NCBI RefSeq assembly: GCF_003148625.1
Contig: NZ_QGGO01000001.1
Span: 310,001-374,000 of the forward strand
Reading direction: 5' to 3'
Length of the DNA: 64,000 nt
Origin: Arcicella aurantiaca
GTDB lineage: Bacteria; Bacteroidota; Bacteroidia; Cytophagales; Spirosomataceae
Below, piece after piece: positions 51,446-60,562 of the stretch (the stretch's first letter is position 1; each line of letters starts with the position of its first letter). Below the pieces are notes generated by a model. That model ran no database searches. It saw only the letters and a program-made list of their open reading frames with translations, and had not been told where the DNA came from. A program made the translations under genes and the position numbers.

Positions 51446-52516
51446 TTAAAACTCAATTCCAAATCTATCCGCTAAACCTTTTAAATCATTCACAACTGGC
51501 TCTAACAAGTTGATACCGTTGGCTTTACGTTCTGCTTCTAATTCTCTTTCTGGGTCGCCCGGTACTAAAACTTTTTGTCCATCAACGGCAGGTGCAGCAT
51601 GAAAACGGTCAATCCATCTATCCATATCAGCTTTGAAATCTGCTGCTGGTCGGAAGCCGTCAATTCTCATGGCACCCAAGAAATGACCAGTGCCTTTTCC
51701 TACTTGTTCGCCTGCTGCCATGAAGCCTGCGGTAGCAAAAGGAGGTACCCAAGGTCCAAAATTTGCACCAGAAAGTACGCCCGAAAATATATCTACAATC
51801 GCTCCAAGTCCATAACCTTTGTGTGAGCCATGCTCACGGTCGCCACCCAATGGGAGCAAAGCACCGCCATTTTTCACGGCATTTGAATCGTCTGTTGGAT
51901 TCCCTTCTTTGTCTTGAACCCAACCGATTGGAGCAGGAGAACCTTTACGTTGAAGAATTTCCATTTTACCATAAGCCACGGCAGTACTGGCAAAATCAGC
52001 TACAAAAGCGGGGTTTTTCTCAGCAGGAACTGCCACTGCAATTGGGTTTGTACCTAATAATTTTTCTTTAGAGAAAGTTGGCGTTACCAATGGAGCAGCG
52101 TTTGTCATTGCCCAACCAATCATATCATTTTCCAGAGCCATCATAGCATGAAAACCTGCAATACCAAAGTGATTTGAGTTTTGTACTGAAATCCAGCCTG
52201 AACCTACATTATTAGCTTTTTCCATCGCCACTTTCATGGCATGAGGAGCAACTACTAACCCAAGTCCTTTGTCGCCATCAATTACGGCGGTAGAAGGTGT
52301 TTCATGAACAATTTTAATTTGTGGGTTTGGGTTTAAGCGTCCGTTGTCATATAAACGCACATATCCGCTTAGACGAGCCGTTCCGTGTGAATCAACTCCA
52401 CGTAAGTCGGCAGAAATTAGTACCTTTGATGCCAAGAGAGCATCTTGTTCTGGACAACCAATGGCTAAAAATACTTTTCGGATAAAATCTTGTAAATAGC
52501 TATATTCGTAAATCAT
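51446..52516 (-). CDS. Malate/lactate/ureidoglycolate dehydrogenase (Ldh family)
   Basis: A 356-residue NAD(P)-dependent oxidoreductase of the L-sulfolactate/malate dehydrogenase-like family. Landmarks: LISADLRGVDSHGTARLSGY (Ser/His substrate region), NSNHFGIAGFHAMMALEND (catalytic His), GTNPIAVAVPAEKNPAFVADF, HGSHKGYGLGAIVDIFSGVL. Substrate specificity cannot be read. The protein ends with a longer-than-usual tail (EAERKANGINLLEPVVND). A promoter-like pair lies upstream on the minus strand: TTTC (52585-52582), 20 bases, TAATTTTG (52561-52554). Confidence 0.9.
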   Translation of the reverse strand: MIYEYSYLQDFIRKVFLAIGCPEQDALLASKVLISADLRGVDSHGTARLSGYVRLYDNGRLNPNPQIKIVHETPSTAVIDGDKGLGLVVAPHAMKVAMEKANNVGSGWISVQNSNHFGIAGFHAMMALENDMIGWAMTNAAPLVTPTFSKEKLLGTNPIAVAVPAEKNPAFVADFASTAVAYGKMEILQRKGSPAPIGWVQDKEGNPTDDSNAVKNGGALLPLGGDREHGSHKGYGLGAIVDIFSGVLSGANFGPWVPPFATAGFMAAGEQVGKGTGHFLGAMRIDGFRPAADFKADMDRWIDRFHAAPAVDGQKVLVPGDPERELEAERKANGINLLEPVVNDLKGLADRFGIEF

Positions 52517-52553
52517 AATTTGATTTGTAAGAGTATGGTGAATTTTGATTTGG

Positions 52554-52585
52554 CAAAATTACTAATATCTACGTCCTTAATGAAA
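52554..52585 (-). promoter_or_regulatory. Candidate promoter of the Ldh-family gene
   Basis: On the minus strand TTTC (52585-52582), a 20-base spacer and an exact TAATTTTG -7 box. Only the last base of the -33 box deviates. The leader would be about 33 bases. Confidence 0.5.
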
Positions 52586-52786
52586 TATGTAGCTCTCAGG
52601 ATTTACATTTTTGATTTTTATGATTTTGTAAGATGTTGATAATGAAATTGTTGTGTAAGTTTTCTTTTGCGTGTTGAGGGATTTTTAATTTATCTAAATA
52701 ATATTTAAAGAATAGTTTTCCCAATTTTAAGGAGAAAAAAAACTCAGCATATACATTTACTGCTTTATTATCCGTTTTTATTTTTA

Positions 52787-53305
52787 ATGGCCCTAAGAAA
52801 TTTCATACTTATATTTAAAGTCTATTTAGTTTGTATTGTTTTTGTACAAACTGAACCGACCGTCGATGCTCAAAAATCGTATAAAATTCAAAAAAAGCCT
52901 TCTGGAGTTGGTAGGGATACATTATTTGTAAGTATTTCGAGAAATGAAAAAGTCGATATAAAACGAACTATCACAGGAAATACGAAAAGGATTGTGGGCA
53001 AAAAAGTCTTAGAATATCGTGCTTATCGGATAGAATTTAAGAATCCTAAAAAGTCTTCATTAAGACTTAAAGTCGAAGATTTATTTCCACATGCTAAAGA
53101 TGGTTTGGTAGAAGTTGAAATTTTGGAAAGTTCCGATGCCGAAATAGACTTTACACGTGGTCGTTTAGCTTGGAGTTTTCGATTAAAACCGAATGAGAAA
53201 AAGAACCTTGAGGTTAAATATAATGTTACGTATCCAAAGAATAAAATCATATTAGGAATCGAAAATGTCCTCCAAATTCAAGCGAATATCCGCAAAACTG
53301 TTTAG
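52787..53305 (+). CDS. Exported protein resembling the C-terminal domain of DUF4139 proteins
   Basis: A 172-residue exported protein (signal peptide FILIFKVYLVCIVFVQTEPTV region). The beta-rich body has YRAYRIEFKNPKKSSLRLKV and ends with FTRGRLAWSFRLKPNEKKNL and VKYNVTYPKNK, the pattern that closes DUF4139 (mucoidy-inhibitor-A-like) proteins. The N-terminal coiled-coil half of DUF4139 is missing, so this is a stand-alone end domain. The function is unknown. Its last 41 bases overlap the start of the DUF502 gene. Confidence 0.6.
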   Translation: MALRNFILIFKVYLVCIVFVQTEPTVDAQKSYKIQKKPSGVGRDTLFVSISRNEKVDIKRTITGNTKRIVGKKVLEYRAYRIEFKNPKKSSLRLKVEDLFPHAKDGLVEVEILESSDAEIDFTRGRLAWSFRLKPNEKKNLEVKYNVTYPKNKIILGIENVLQIQANIRKTV

Positions 53306-53849
53306 CTATTTTGTCAAAGGCTTACTTTTGTTAGCCCCTGTTTACATCACGGGCTACATTATTTTTAACCTTTTAGATTCTCTCGATAGTCATTTTTACT
53401 TTTATTTCAGAGGAACGGGACTTGCTTTAATGGTTGCCATAATCATGATTGTGGGTTTCTTGGGTTCAACATTTATATCTGTTCCTGTTGTTCAGATTTT
53501 TGAAGATGGGCTTGCTCGTTTGCCTTTGGTTCGGCTTATTTATTTCTCACTCAAAGACCTTGTTGAGGCTTTTGTGGGGGATAAAAAGAAATTTAATCAG
53601 CCTGTCAAAATATTATTCAATAAAGAAAACGGAATACAAAAATTAGGGTTTATTACACAGTCCGACCTTCAATTTTTAGATATTCCCGAAGGTTCAGTAA
53701 TGGTTTATTGTCCACATTCGTATGCCTTTTCGGGCGAAATGTTTATTGTTCCTACGTCAAGCGTAACACTACTTCATCTGCCTACTTCTGATGTCATGAA
53801 AATGATAATTTCGGGAGGGGTTTCTTTAAGTCAAGAAAATAAAAACTAA
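53265..53849 (+). CDS. DUF502 family membrane protein
   Basis: A 194-residue membrane protein with two helices (FVKGLLLLAPVYITGYIIFN and GLALMVAIIMIVGFLGSTFI) and a soluble C-terminal part (PVKILFNKENGIQKLGFITQ, PHSYAFSGEMFIVPTSSVTL) typical of DUF502. The function is unknown. The 41-base overlap with the previous gene suggests translational coupling; the glutamate-synthase-like gene begins 9 bases after it. The start at 53265 is supported by MSSKFKRISAKLF just before the first helix. Confidence 0.85.
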   Translation: MSSKFKRISAKLFSYFVKGLLLLAPVYITGYIIFNLLDSLDSHFYFYFRGTGLALMVAIIMIVGFLGSTFISVPVVQIFEDGLARLPLVRLIYFSLKDLVEAFVGDKKKFNQPVKILFNKENGIQKLGFITQSDLQFLDIPEGSVMVYCPHSYAFSGEMFIVPTSSVTLLHLPTSDVMKMIISGGVSLSQENKN

Positions 53850-53858
53850 AACTAATCT

Positions 53859-55406
53859 ATGAATTACTGGTTACTAATTCCTGCGGGCATTGTCATTTTG
53901 GCAATCAGAGACATTTTACAAAATCGACACACTATTCAACACAATTTTCCTGTAATTGGGCATATTAGGTATATGCTTGAAAAAATTGGTCCTGAAATTC
54001 GACAATATTTAGTGGCAAATAACCGTGAAGAATTGCCATTCAATCGTGGCGAAAGAGCTTGGGTTTATGCTTCATCAAAACAGGAAAATAATTTGCAAGG
54101 CTTTGGGTCTGACCAAGACTTTAACTCGGTTGGCTACATTTTTATCAAACACGCCATGCTTGGGCTTCGTCTGCCAGATGGACATCCCAATAAAAAAGAA
54201 CCAAGTGCCGTACCATGTGCCAAAACAATAGGCGAATATCACAAGCGTAAAAAGCCTTATAAACCTTATTCGGTAGTCAATATTTCGGGAATGAGTTACG
54301 GTTCATTATCAGCAAAAGCTATTGAATCTTTGAATAAAGGAGCAGAAAAATTTGGCTGTTATCATAACACAGGCGAAGGTTCATTATCGCCTTATCATAA
54401 ATTTGGCTCAGATGTGATTGTCAATATCGGAACAGCATATTTTGGTGTTCGTGATGACGAAGGTAGTTTTTCGATGGAGAAATTAATCAAAATGACTACC
54501 GATAACCCTTTCATCAAAGCTTTAGAATTGAAACTTTCGCAAGGAGCAAAACCTGGGAAAGGAGGGATGTTACCTGCGGCTAAAATCACAAAAGAAATTT
54601 CAGAAATTCGTCATATTCCAATGGGCAAAGATGCCCTTTCGCCTGCATTTCATAGTCAATTTTCGACTATTACAGAAATGGTAGATTTTATTGAAGATAT
54701 GGCTAATCAAACAGGCTTGCCAGTTGGTATAAAATCTGCGGTTGGTAAAACTGAAATGTGGGAAGAATTGGCTCAGTACATGGTTAAAACGGGCAAGGGT
54801 CCTGATTTTATTACCATTGATGGAGGAGAAGGTGGCACAGGAGCAGCCCCGCACGCCTTTGCCGACCACGTGTCGTTGCCTTTTAATTTTGCTTTTACCA
54901 AAATTTATAAGATTTTTCAGAAATATGATTTAACCAATAGAGTAGTATTTATTGGTTCGGGTAAATTAGGATTTCCAGAAAAAGCAATGATGGCATTTGC
55001 GATGGGTTGTGATTTGGTAAATGTTGGACGTGAAGCCATGATGTCAATTGGTTGTATCCAAGCACAGGTTTGTCATACCAATCGTTGTCCTACGGGCGTG
55101 GCAACTTCAAGCAAATGGTTGCAAGCTGGCATTGACCCTGCATTAAAAAGTGAGCGTTTTTATAATTATGTAAAAACATTGAACAAAGAAATTCTTGAAA
55201 TTACTCATGCTTGTGGCTATGAACATCCTTGCCAAATGACCATGCAAGACGTTGATATGGTGATGGGTGATAATAACAAAACCAGTTCTTTAGCCACAAC
55301 ATTTGGATATAATAAAACCACCGTTCCATTTGAGGGTGTTACTAAATTATTGGATAGTAAATTTTTGGGTGGAGGAAAGGCAGGTCAGTTATCAGTTACC
55401 AATTAA
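53859..55406 (+). CDS. FMN-binding glutamate synthase family protein
   Basis: A 515-residue membrane-anchored protein with the FMN-binding central domain of glutamate synthase: SVVNISGMSYGSLSAKAIES, NTGEGSLSPYHK, IDGGEGGTGAAPHAFADHV, VNVGREAMMSIGCIQAQVCH and NRCPTGVATSSK, the last two holding the Cys cluster. An N-terminal helix (YWLLIPAGIVILAIRDIL) anchors it. The glutaminase domain of true GltB is absent, so it is an alternative oxidoreductase of unknown substrate. It probably forms an operon with the two preceding genes. A heptad-word array and a bidirectional terminator follow. Confidence 0.9.
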   Translation: MNYWLLIPAGIVILAIRDILQNRHTIQHNFPVIGHIRYMLEKIGPEIRQYLVANNREELPFNRGERAWVYASSKQENNLQGFGSDQDFNSVGYIFIKHAMLGLRLPDGHPNKKEPSAVPCAKTIGEYHKRKKPYKPYSVVNISGMSYGSLSAKAIESLNKGAEKFGCYHNTGEGSLSPYHKFGSDVIVNIGTAYFGVRDDEGSFSMEKLIKMTTDNPFIKALELKLSQGAKPGKGGMLPAAKITKEISEIRHIPMGKDALSPAFHSQFSTITEMVDFIEDMANQTGLPVGIKSAVGKTEMWEELAQYMVKTGKGPDFITIDGGEGGTGAAPHAFADHVSLPFNFAFTKIYKIFQKYDLTNRVVFIGSGKLGFPEKAMMAFAMGCDLVNVGREAMMSIGCIQAQVCHTNRCPTGVATSSKWLQAGIDPALKSERFYNYVKTLNKEILEITHACGYEHPCQMTMQDVDMVMGDNNKTSSLATTFGYNKTTVPFEGVTKLLDSKFLGGGKAGQLSVTN

Positions 55407-55420
55407 CAGTTATCAGTTTT
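55384..55420. repeat. Heptad-word array, single arm
   Basis: CAGTTAT, CAGTTAC, CAATTAA, CAGTTAT and CAGTTTT succeed one another every 7 bases, starting inside the last codons of the glutamate-synthase-like gene (stop at 55404-55406). No second arm is present. Confidence 0.75.
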
Positions 55421-55426
55421 AACAAA

Positions 55427-55470
55427 ATAAAAATCCCAATTTTATATTTCGTAAAATTGGGATTTTTATT
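55427..55470. terminator. Bidirectional terminator
   Basis: AAAAATCCCAATTTTA pairs perfectly with TAAAATTGGGATTTTT around a 7-base loop. It serves the plus-strand gene ending at 55406 and the minus-strand PilJ-like gene ending at 55482. Confidence 0.9.
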
Positions 55471-55481
55471 ATCAAATATTA

Positions 55482-56324
55482 TTACTCCAATAACTTCGCA
55501 TATAGAGCCGTTATTTTATCCATTTTTGATAAAACTGTTCCCGAAAAAGCGTACATTTTTCCAACTTCAACGCCTTTATTTTCAAAGGTATAACAGTTGT
55601 CTTTTACACACTTTTCTTCAATTTCTCGCCAGTCGCCAACAACACCTGCAATGGCATCATCAATTTCAGTATTGTTCACTTCCGAAGTAATTAATTGACT
55701 GAAATTTTGTTGTAAAAACTCTGCCAAATTTTTCAAGCGTAAAGCCGTAGCTGACTCTGCAACGCCCCAAACGTAAGCGGCATAATAAAAAGTAATTCTT
55801 TGGGATAACATTCGCTGTCTGCCTGAGGTATTGATATTGTCTGCAATAATGGCAGAAGACACCCCTTCAACTTCTTTTTTTAGGCTTCCTGCATATTCTA
55901 CATAAGCTTTTACAACGTCATCGCAAGCATTCAGAATAGTGGTATTAGTTTCTAAAATCTGTTTGGCATTATCCTTTGTTACTTCCGAAGTAATGAGTTT
56001 TTTGTATTCTTTCCAAAGTGTTTCTTCCTTCAATAACAATAAATTGATTTTATCTGTCGGGGTGAAAGTCATTAATGATTTTAGGTTTTCCTCAAAAAGA
56101 ATAATAGAGTTATTTCTTTCTCGATTGGCAACTTCAGTATTGATATTCATCCCGATATACATATACGCTTTTGCCATTCTTTGGGTAAGCATTCGTTGTT
56201 TCCCCGAAATATTGACAGATGCACCAACTGTAATCGTTGATGTTGGAGAAGTTGTAGTTTGAGCATTAATTTTTACTAATGTGAACACCCAAATTGTGGC
56301 GGCTACTAAGAATGTTGTTTTCAT
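55482..56324 (-). CDS. Exported protein with two PilJ-type sensor domains
   Basis: A 280-residue protein with signal peptide (FLVAATIWVFTLVKINAQ) and two copies of the type IV pili methyl-accepting chemotaxis transducer N-terminal domain: NISGKQRMLTQRMAKAYMYI (about 33-52) and NTSGRQRMLSQRITFYYAAY (about 165-184). In PilJ and NarX-like sensors this helical domain senses small ligands. Here it stands alone without membrane or signalling parts, so it may be a free periplasmic binding protein. The Sel1 gene lies 11 bases upstream on the same strand and is likely cotranscribed. Confidence 0.8.
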   Translation of the reverse strand: MKTTFLVAATIWVFTLVKINAQTTTSPTSTITVGASVNISGKQRMLTQRMAKAYMYIGMNINTEVANRERNNSIILFEENLKSLMTFTPTDKINLLLLKEETLWKEYKKLITSEVTKDNAKQILETNTTILNACDDVVKAYVEYAGSLKKEVEGVSSAIIADNINTSGRQRMLSQRITFYYAAYVWGVAESATALRLKNLAEFLQQNFSQLITSEVNNTEIDDAIAGVVGDWREIEEKCVKDNCYTFENKGVEVGKMYAFSGTVLSKMDKITALYAKLLE

Positions 56325-56335
56325 GATTTTATAAT

Positions 56336-57118
56336 TTACAGTTTTATATTTTGCTTGATTGTTTTATTCTCTTTGTACTTTTTAAACCAAAATTTGGCTT
56401 TTGTCATATCTCTCGGAACACTATCGTATCCTTTGGCATAAATTGAACCCAACATCCATTGAGCTTCTGGAATGTCTTGAATGCCAGCTTCTTCCAAAAG
56501 TACAATGCCTTTGTTTTCATTCTTTAAGCTATCTGATAAACCTTGAAAGTAGAGTCTGCCTAATTCAAATTTCGCAAAGCTGACATCTTGATTTGCAGCT
56601 TGTTGGAAATGGAAAATTGCTTTCTGACTATCTCTTTGAAGATTGAAACCGCCTAATTCATAAATTTGCCCTAAGGATAAATGAACATCTTTGTTATCTT
56701 GAAGAACTAAAGATTTGAGGAGATATTCTTCTGCTAATTTGTAGTTGGTTTCAATTCCTCCGCCAATATTTCTTCGGCATTCTCCCAGATAATGGTAGCT
56801 TTCGGCGTCCATTTGTGGTGAATCTTTGTATTGATTTAATAGCCTAAAAGTTTGAAGTAAATAACCAGATTTGAACAAATCTTTTGCCTTATTGATGGTA
56901 AGAATTGTTTCGTTAGCTTGAACTTGAATTGTGTTGGATGGACGAGTTGGCTTGGGTTTGCCAATAGATGAATCTTTCTTTCGAACAGTTTTTGTACTTG
57001 TTCGTAAAGATTTTACCTTTTGCGTAGGCAAAGGTTTGGGCTTAACAGGACGCACCTGAGCCTTGGTGATATTGTTGCTCCCCCAAGCTAACAATATCGT
57101 TAAAAGTATTTTTTTCAA
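56336..57118 (-). CDS. Sel1-repeat (tetratricopeptide-like) exported protein
   Basis: A 260-residue exported protein with signal peptide (KILLTILLAWGSNNITKAQ), a Lys/Pro-rich linker, and four to five Sel1-like repeats (about 85-250): SYHYLGECRRNIGGGIETNY, LSLGQIYELGGFNLQRDSQK, FELGRLYFQGLSDSLKNENK and WMLGSIYAKGYDSVPRDMTK. Sel1 repeats bind proteins or peptidoglycan fragments. It probably forms a transcription unit with the PilJ-like gene downstream. The partner is unknown. Confidence 0.8.
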   Translation of the reverse strand: MKKILLTILLAWGSNNITKAQVRPVKPKPLPTQKVKSLRTSTKTVRKKDSSIGKPKPTRPSNTIQVQANETILTINKAKDLFKSGYLLQTFRLLNQYKDSPQMDAESYHYLGECRRNIGGGIETNYKLAEEYLLKSLVLQDNKDVHLSLGQIYELGGFNLQRDSQKAIFHFQQAANQDVSFAKFELGRLYFQGLSDSLKNENKGIVLLEEAGIQDIPEAQWMLGSIYAKGYDSVPRDMTKAKFWFKKYKENKTIKQNIKL

Positions 57119-57207
57119 CGAATTGGAATTGCTTTTTACAGCGTTTTTAACAGAGTTATTATTAAATAATTACGGAACTATCAACTATTTGTCTCAGACA
57201 AATTTAG

Positions 57208-57300
57208 CCCACAGATTGAACTGATTTTACAGATTTACACTGGGATAAAATAAAGAAAAATCAGCGAAAATCAGTATAATCCGTTTCATCAGTGGTCTAT
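57208..57300. repeat. Dispersed palindromic repeat, ACCACAGATT family, copy 3
   Basis: CCCACAGATTGAACTGATTT at the left and ATCAGTGGTCTAT at the right are inverted, with inner CAGATTTACACTG. Together with the flanking TTTGTCTCAGACAAA and GTTTGTCATGTGACAAAC small palindromes it fills most of the 308-bp gap between the Sel1 and WG-repeat genes; no gene is visible. Confidence 0.75.
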
Positions 57301-57369
57301 CGTTTGTCATGTGACAAACCCTTTATTGTTCCGAATAATTACGCTAAGTTAGCTTTTAGTTTATAACGA

Positions 57370-57410
57370 ACAAAAAAAACCTACTCTCTTATAAAGAATA
57401 GGTTTTTCTA
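57370..57410 (-). terminator. Terminator of the WG-repeat gene
   Basis: AAAAACCTA pairs with TAGGTTTTT across a 15-base loop; on the minus strand it follows the WG gene stop by 17 bases. Confidence 0.7.
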
Positions 57411-57426
57411 ATTTTATCGTCGTTAG

Positions 57427-59376
57427 TTATTCAGAGCCGTTGGCTTTTGAGCGAATAGCCTCTAATTGTTTACAATTTTGAGTACATTCGCCTTGCTGAT
57501 TGAGCATATAACGATTATTGTCTCGGTCTAATACTTCGTATTCTCTGGTATTTTCCTTGAATTTAATTTCTCTAAATGCAAAAGGAATAATTTTAGCATT
57601 AAACTTGTTGATTAAACCAACTTGATTTTCTCCTTTTGAAGCAATCGCAAAACCATTTTTAAAATATTCAAGACTTGCATAATCTGGTGTCACTTGAATT
57701 TTCCCTCTTTGGTCAAGATAACCATATTTGTCATTATCATTCTGCACTAAATAGTAGTCTTCAGATGCCATCAAAACTGTTTTAAACTGACATTTTGCTA
57801 AATACTTTCCTGTTGTATCTAATGTTCCCCATAAACCATTCTGACGAACAAAGAAGAATTGATGCTTGCTAACAGCCTGTACAAAATCGAATGGTTCAGG
57901 TGTAATTACCTTAAAATCATCGCCACGGACAAGCATAAATTTGACATTCTTATTTTTGTCTTCGTTACGGTAAGCCCTCACAACGATACAATTATGTACC
58001 ATTGAGTCTGTTACAGTATAATTGATTTTGCCTGCGTCTGGATATTTAGTAATAGGTAAAATAACCGTGCTACCATTTACGTCGATTACCTTATCAGCTT
58101 TGCACGTTCCAATTTTTTTACCCTTTTCGTCTAAGTTGCAACTAACCGTTTCTTTAACTACCAAAAGTCCTTTTTTATTGATTTTTCCAACAGATTCGTA
58201 TTCTAAAGGAATAACTTCTAAGCCTTTCAAATTAATAAATCCGAATTTTAAACCCTTTCCTGTAACCTCTTTGCTAACAGGAATTAAGTCAAATTCGCCC
58301 ATGGCACCAATCGTATTAAATTGCGGTTCAATGACCGTTTTTAGGTCTTTGTCAACTAAGCCAAAAAGATTATTTTCTCCTTGAATAATCCCTAAACCAC
58401 GATTGTCAAAATCACTAATTTTTTTGTAAATTTTACTTACTCTAAAATCATTAACATTGACTAATTGCTGTTTTGTATCGCTGATACCTTTCACGAAACC
58501 ATAATTATCAACATCAGTGATGACATTAAAATCTGGTTTCCACAAAACTTCTCCATTTGCATCTATCAAACCTACTTTTTTGTTTAAGTAAATTTTGAAT
58601 AAATTATCTTTTCCAGATGGCTCAATTAAATCATAAGAAAGTTCAGAAATTGCTCCCTCTCCAATTTTGAAAACGCCCCATTTTGCATTGGATTTAACGG
58701 CTAAAGTGCTGTTATTCAAAACAATAATTTCATCATAAAGTGATGATGCAGGTTTGTTTGTTTTATCGAAATTATTATCAATTAAAGTCATTTGATTTGA
58801 CTTTAATTTGACTAAAGATATTCCTTTCGATAGACTTTTGGCATCAACAATATTTTGAAGTCCGTCGCTTTCAATGCCTAAATTGTCCACAAAATGCCAA
58901 TCTTGGCGTTTTACTAAGGCTTTTCCATCATTAAATGGTTCAGCTTTTTCGTATTGACAAGCGATAATTTCATCACCGCAAAGGTTCAAATATCCCCAAA
59001 CGCCATCTTTTTTGATACGAGAAAAGCCCTGTTTATAGTTTTCAATGAAACCATAACGCACATTATTCCGAAGTTTATCTAATGGAAATGCTAAAATATC
59101 TCTACCATCCAAGTCTTTGCTTTGTGATAAACCAATACCTGATTTATTATTAAAGCAAGTGACTGCATTCGCCGTTTTGGTAGGGTCTGCATTAAGTTTT
59201 GCAGGCTGACTTACGGGCTTTGTTTCAGAAGATTGATTAGAAACTTGTTGTTGATTGAATTTTAAAATTTTTGCAGGCTCATTTTTCGACTCCAAAGAAG
59301 CCAATTGTGAAAATGAGAAGGCATCGGCACTGCCTAAATATGCCAGCAATCCGATTGCTAAACATAGTCGTTTCAT
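57427..59376 (-). CDS. WG-repeat containing exported protein
   Basis: A 649-residue exported protein (signal peptide LCLAIGLLAYLGSADAFS) made of about ten WG/KWG-type repeats: RIKKDGVWGYLNLCGDEIIA, KVGLIDANGEVLWKP, NLFGLVDKDLKTVIEPQFNT, LWGTLDTTGKYLAKCQFKTV, KYGYLDQRGKIQVTPDYASL and others. Such repeats likely form a propeller; the role is unknown. The C-terminus is Cys-containing (CTQNCKQLEAIRSKANGSE). It is monocistronic, with a terminator on its 3' side. Confidence 0.85.
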   Translation of the reverse strand: MKRLCLAIGLLAYLGSADAFSFSQLASLESKNEPAKILKFNQQQVSNQSSETKPVSQPAKLNADPTKTANAVTCFNNKSGIGLSQSKDLDGRDILAFPLDKLRNNVRYGFIENYKQGFSRIKKDGVWGYLNLCGDEIIACQYEKAEPFNDGKALVKRQDWHFVDNLGIESDGLQNIVDAKSLSKGISLVKLKSNQMTLIDNNFDKTNKPASSLYDEIIVLNNSTLAVKSNAKWGVFKIGEGAISELSYDLIEPSGKDNLFKIYLNKKVGLIDANGEVLWKPDFNVITDVDNYGFVKGISDTKQQLVNVNDFRVSKIYKKISDFDNRGLGIIQGENNLFGLVDKDLKTVIEPQFNTIGAMGEFDLIPVSKEVTGKGLKFGFINLKGLEVIPLEYESVGKINKKGLLVVKETVSCNLDEKGKKIGTCKADKVIDVNGSTVILPITKYPDAGKINYTVTDSMVHNCIVVRAYRNEDKNKNVKFMLVRGDDFKVITPEPFDFVQAVSKHQFFFVRQNGLWGTLDTTGKYLAKCQFKTVLMASEDYYLVQNDNDKYGYLDQRGKIQVTPDYASLEYFKNGFAIASKGENQVGLINKFNAKIIPFAFREIKFKENTREYEVLDRDNNRYMLNQQGECTQNCKQLEAIRSKANGSE

Positions 59377-59707
59377 AACTTTTATGGATTATATTAAGTA
59401 AGGGTTTCCCTAAAATGATTCTGTATTCATTTTTCGTGCCAAAATGCAACGATACCATGAAACCTACGAGAATATTCTTAGGAAAGATTTGTAAAAGTTA
59501 ATTCCTGTGCGGATGGAATTAAGATTAATCACCAAGCAATGGCGGGAGCTTGATATGGATGCGGTCTAATAGTTTCAAAAATAATTGAAAGTTTTGTAAA
59601 AACCTAATTTATAGGCGTATTTTTACGTGAACCCACATTTTTGAAATTACGAGCGTAGTAAATCCGAAAAAAAATAAACCTATTTTGAGATGTTGTATAA
59701 CTGAAAT
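59377..59707. other. 331-bp spacer without a confident gene
   Basis: I see no long frame. On the minus strand a short open stretch (about 59592-59531) would encode IFETIRPHPYQAPAIAW before a stop, which looks protein-like and may be a gene remnant, but it lacks a start and any recognised family. No tRNA or known RNA structure was found. Confidence 0.4.
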
Positions 59708-60562
59708 TTACTTCGACCCACTATAAATTAGCCCAATTGTCGTGTTGGTTTGTGCATTTTGAATTCCCGAAGTATTGAAGTTTTCGTAGGTGTTTTCAAA
59801 TGATGCTAAAATTGAAATATATTTTCCTATACTGTAAGATAATTGTGTGGAGGAGTTCCAACGATAATAATCATCAATCAGTGATGGTTGTAAGAAAACG
59901 ACACTTTGAATAAAGAATTTATTTGGAATAATATCGTACTTCAATTTAAAACGTGTTGAATTACGATAAACGTTTCTATCGTGTTTTACTATAAAATCTG
60001 TTATTTCTCTAACCAAAGCATTGCTAACACTCAATTTGAATCTCGCTTTAGGGTTCTTTCTTCCTCCCAAAATTCTCCAACCTATTCCCACACCAATATT
60101 AAATCGAGAAGAAATTTTACGGAGATTACTCTGTTCAAATGCTCCAAATAGAAGTCCATAAACGTCGTGTTGAGCATAAAACAAGGTAGAATTAATATCT
60201 AAGTTTATTTCTCTTTCTTGTAAAATATCTGAGTTTGTTCCGTACTGAAAACGTGGAGCAGTGAAAAACCCAAAAATAGATTTCGGATTTTCGTAATTTA
60301 AGGTTGTTTTAAAATTTAATAATTCACGATTAACATTCCCAGAACTTGCCGTTCCGTCTAAACTTACACTATAATACCAATTGGGTAGTTTTTCTCGTTC
60401 ATCAGTAGCATCAAACTCGGTTTCATCATCATCGTCAGTGGTATCAGTAGTCATTACATTAGGAATAACATTTGCGGGAGTTTGCGTACTATCTGGTACT
60501 TGTGCCAATGATTTTGCACAGAAAATAAATAATATACAAATTGAGAAGATAATTTTTTTCAT
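59708..60562 (-). CDS. DUF481 domain outer-membrane protein
   Basis: A 284-residue exported protein: signal peptide (IIFSICILFIFCAKSLAQ), an acidic linker (DTTDDDDETEFDATDE) and a DUF481-type beta-barrel (WYYSVSLDGTASSGNVNREL at its start, TQLSYSIGKYISILASFEN near the end). DUF481 proteins are predicted outer-membrane barrels of unknown cargo. A weak -7 box TATCTTTA lies at 60595-60588 on the minus strand. Confidence 0.8.
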   Translation of the reverse strand: MKKIIFSICILFIFCAKSLAQVPDSTQTPANVIPNVMTTDTTDDDDETEFDATDEREKLPNWYYSVSLDGTASSGNVNRELLNFKTTLNYENPKSIFGFFTAPRFQYGTNSDILQEREINLDINSTLFYAQHDVYGLLFGAFEQSNLRKISSRFNIGVGIGWRILGGRKNPKARFKLSVSNALVREITDFIVKHDRNVYRNSTRFKLKYDIIPNKFFIQSVVFLQPSLIDDYYRWNSSTQLSYSIGKYISILASFENTYENFNTSGIQNAQTNTTIGLIYSGSK

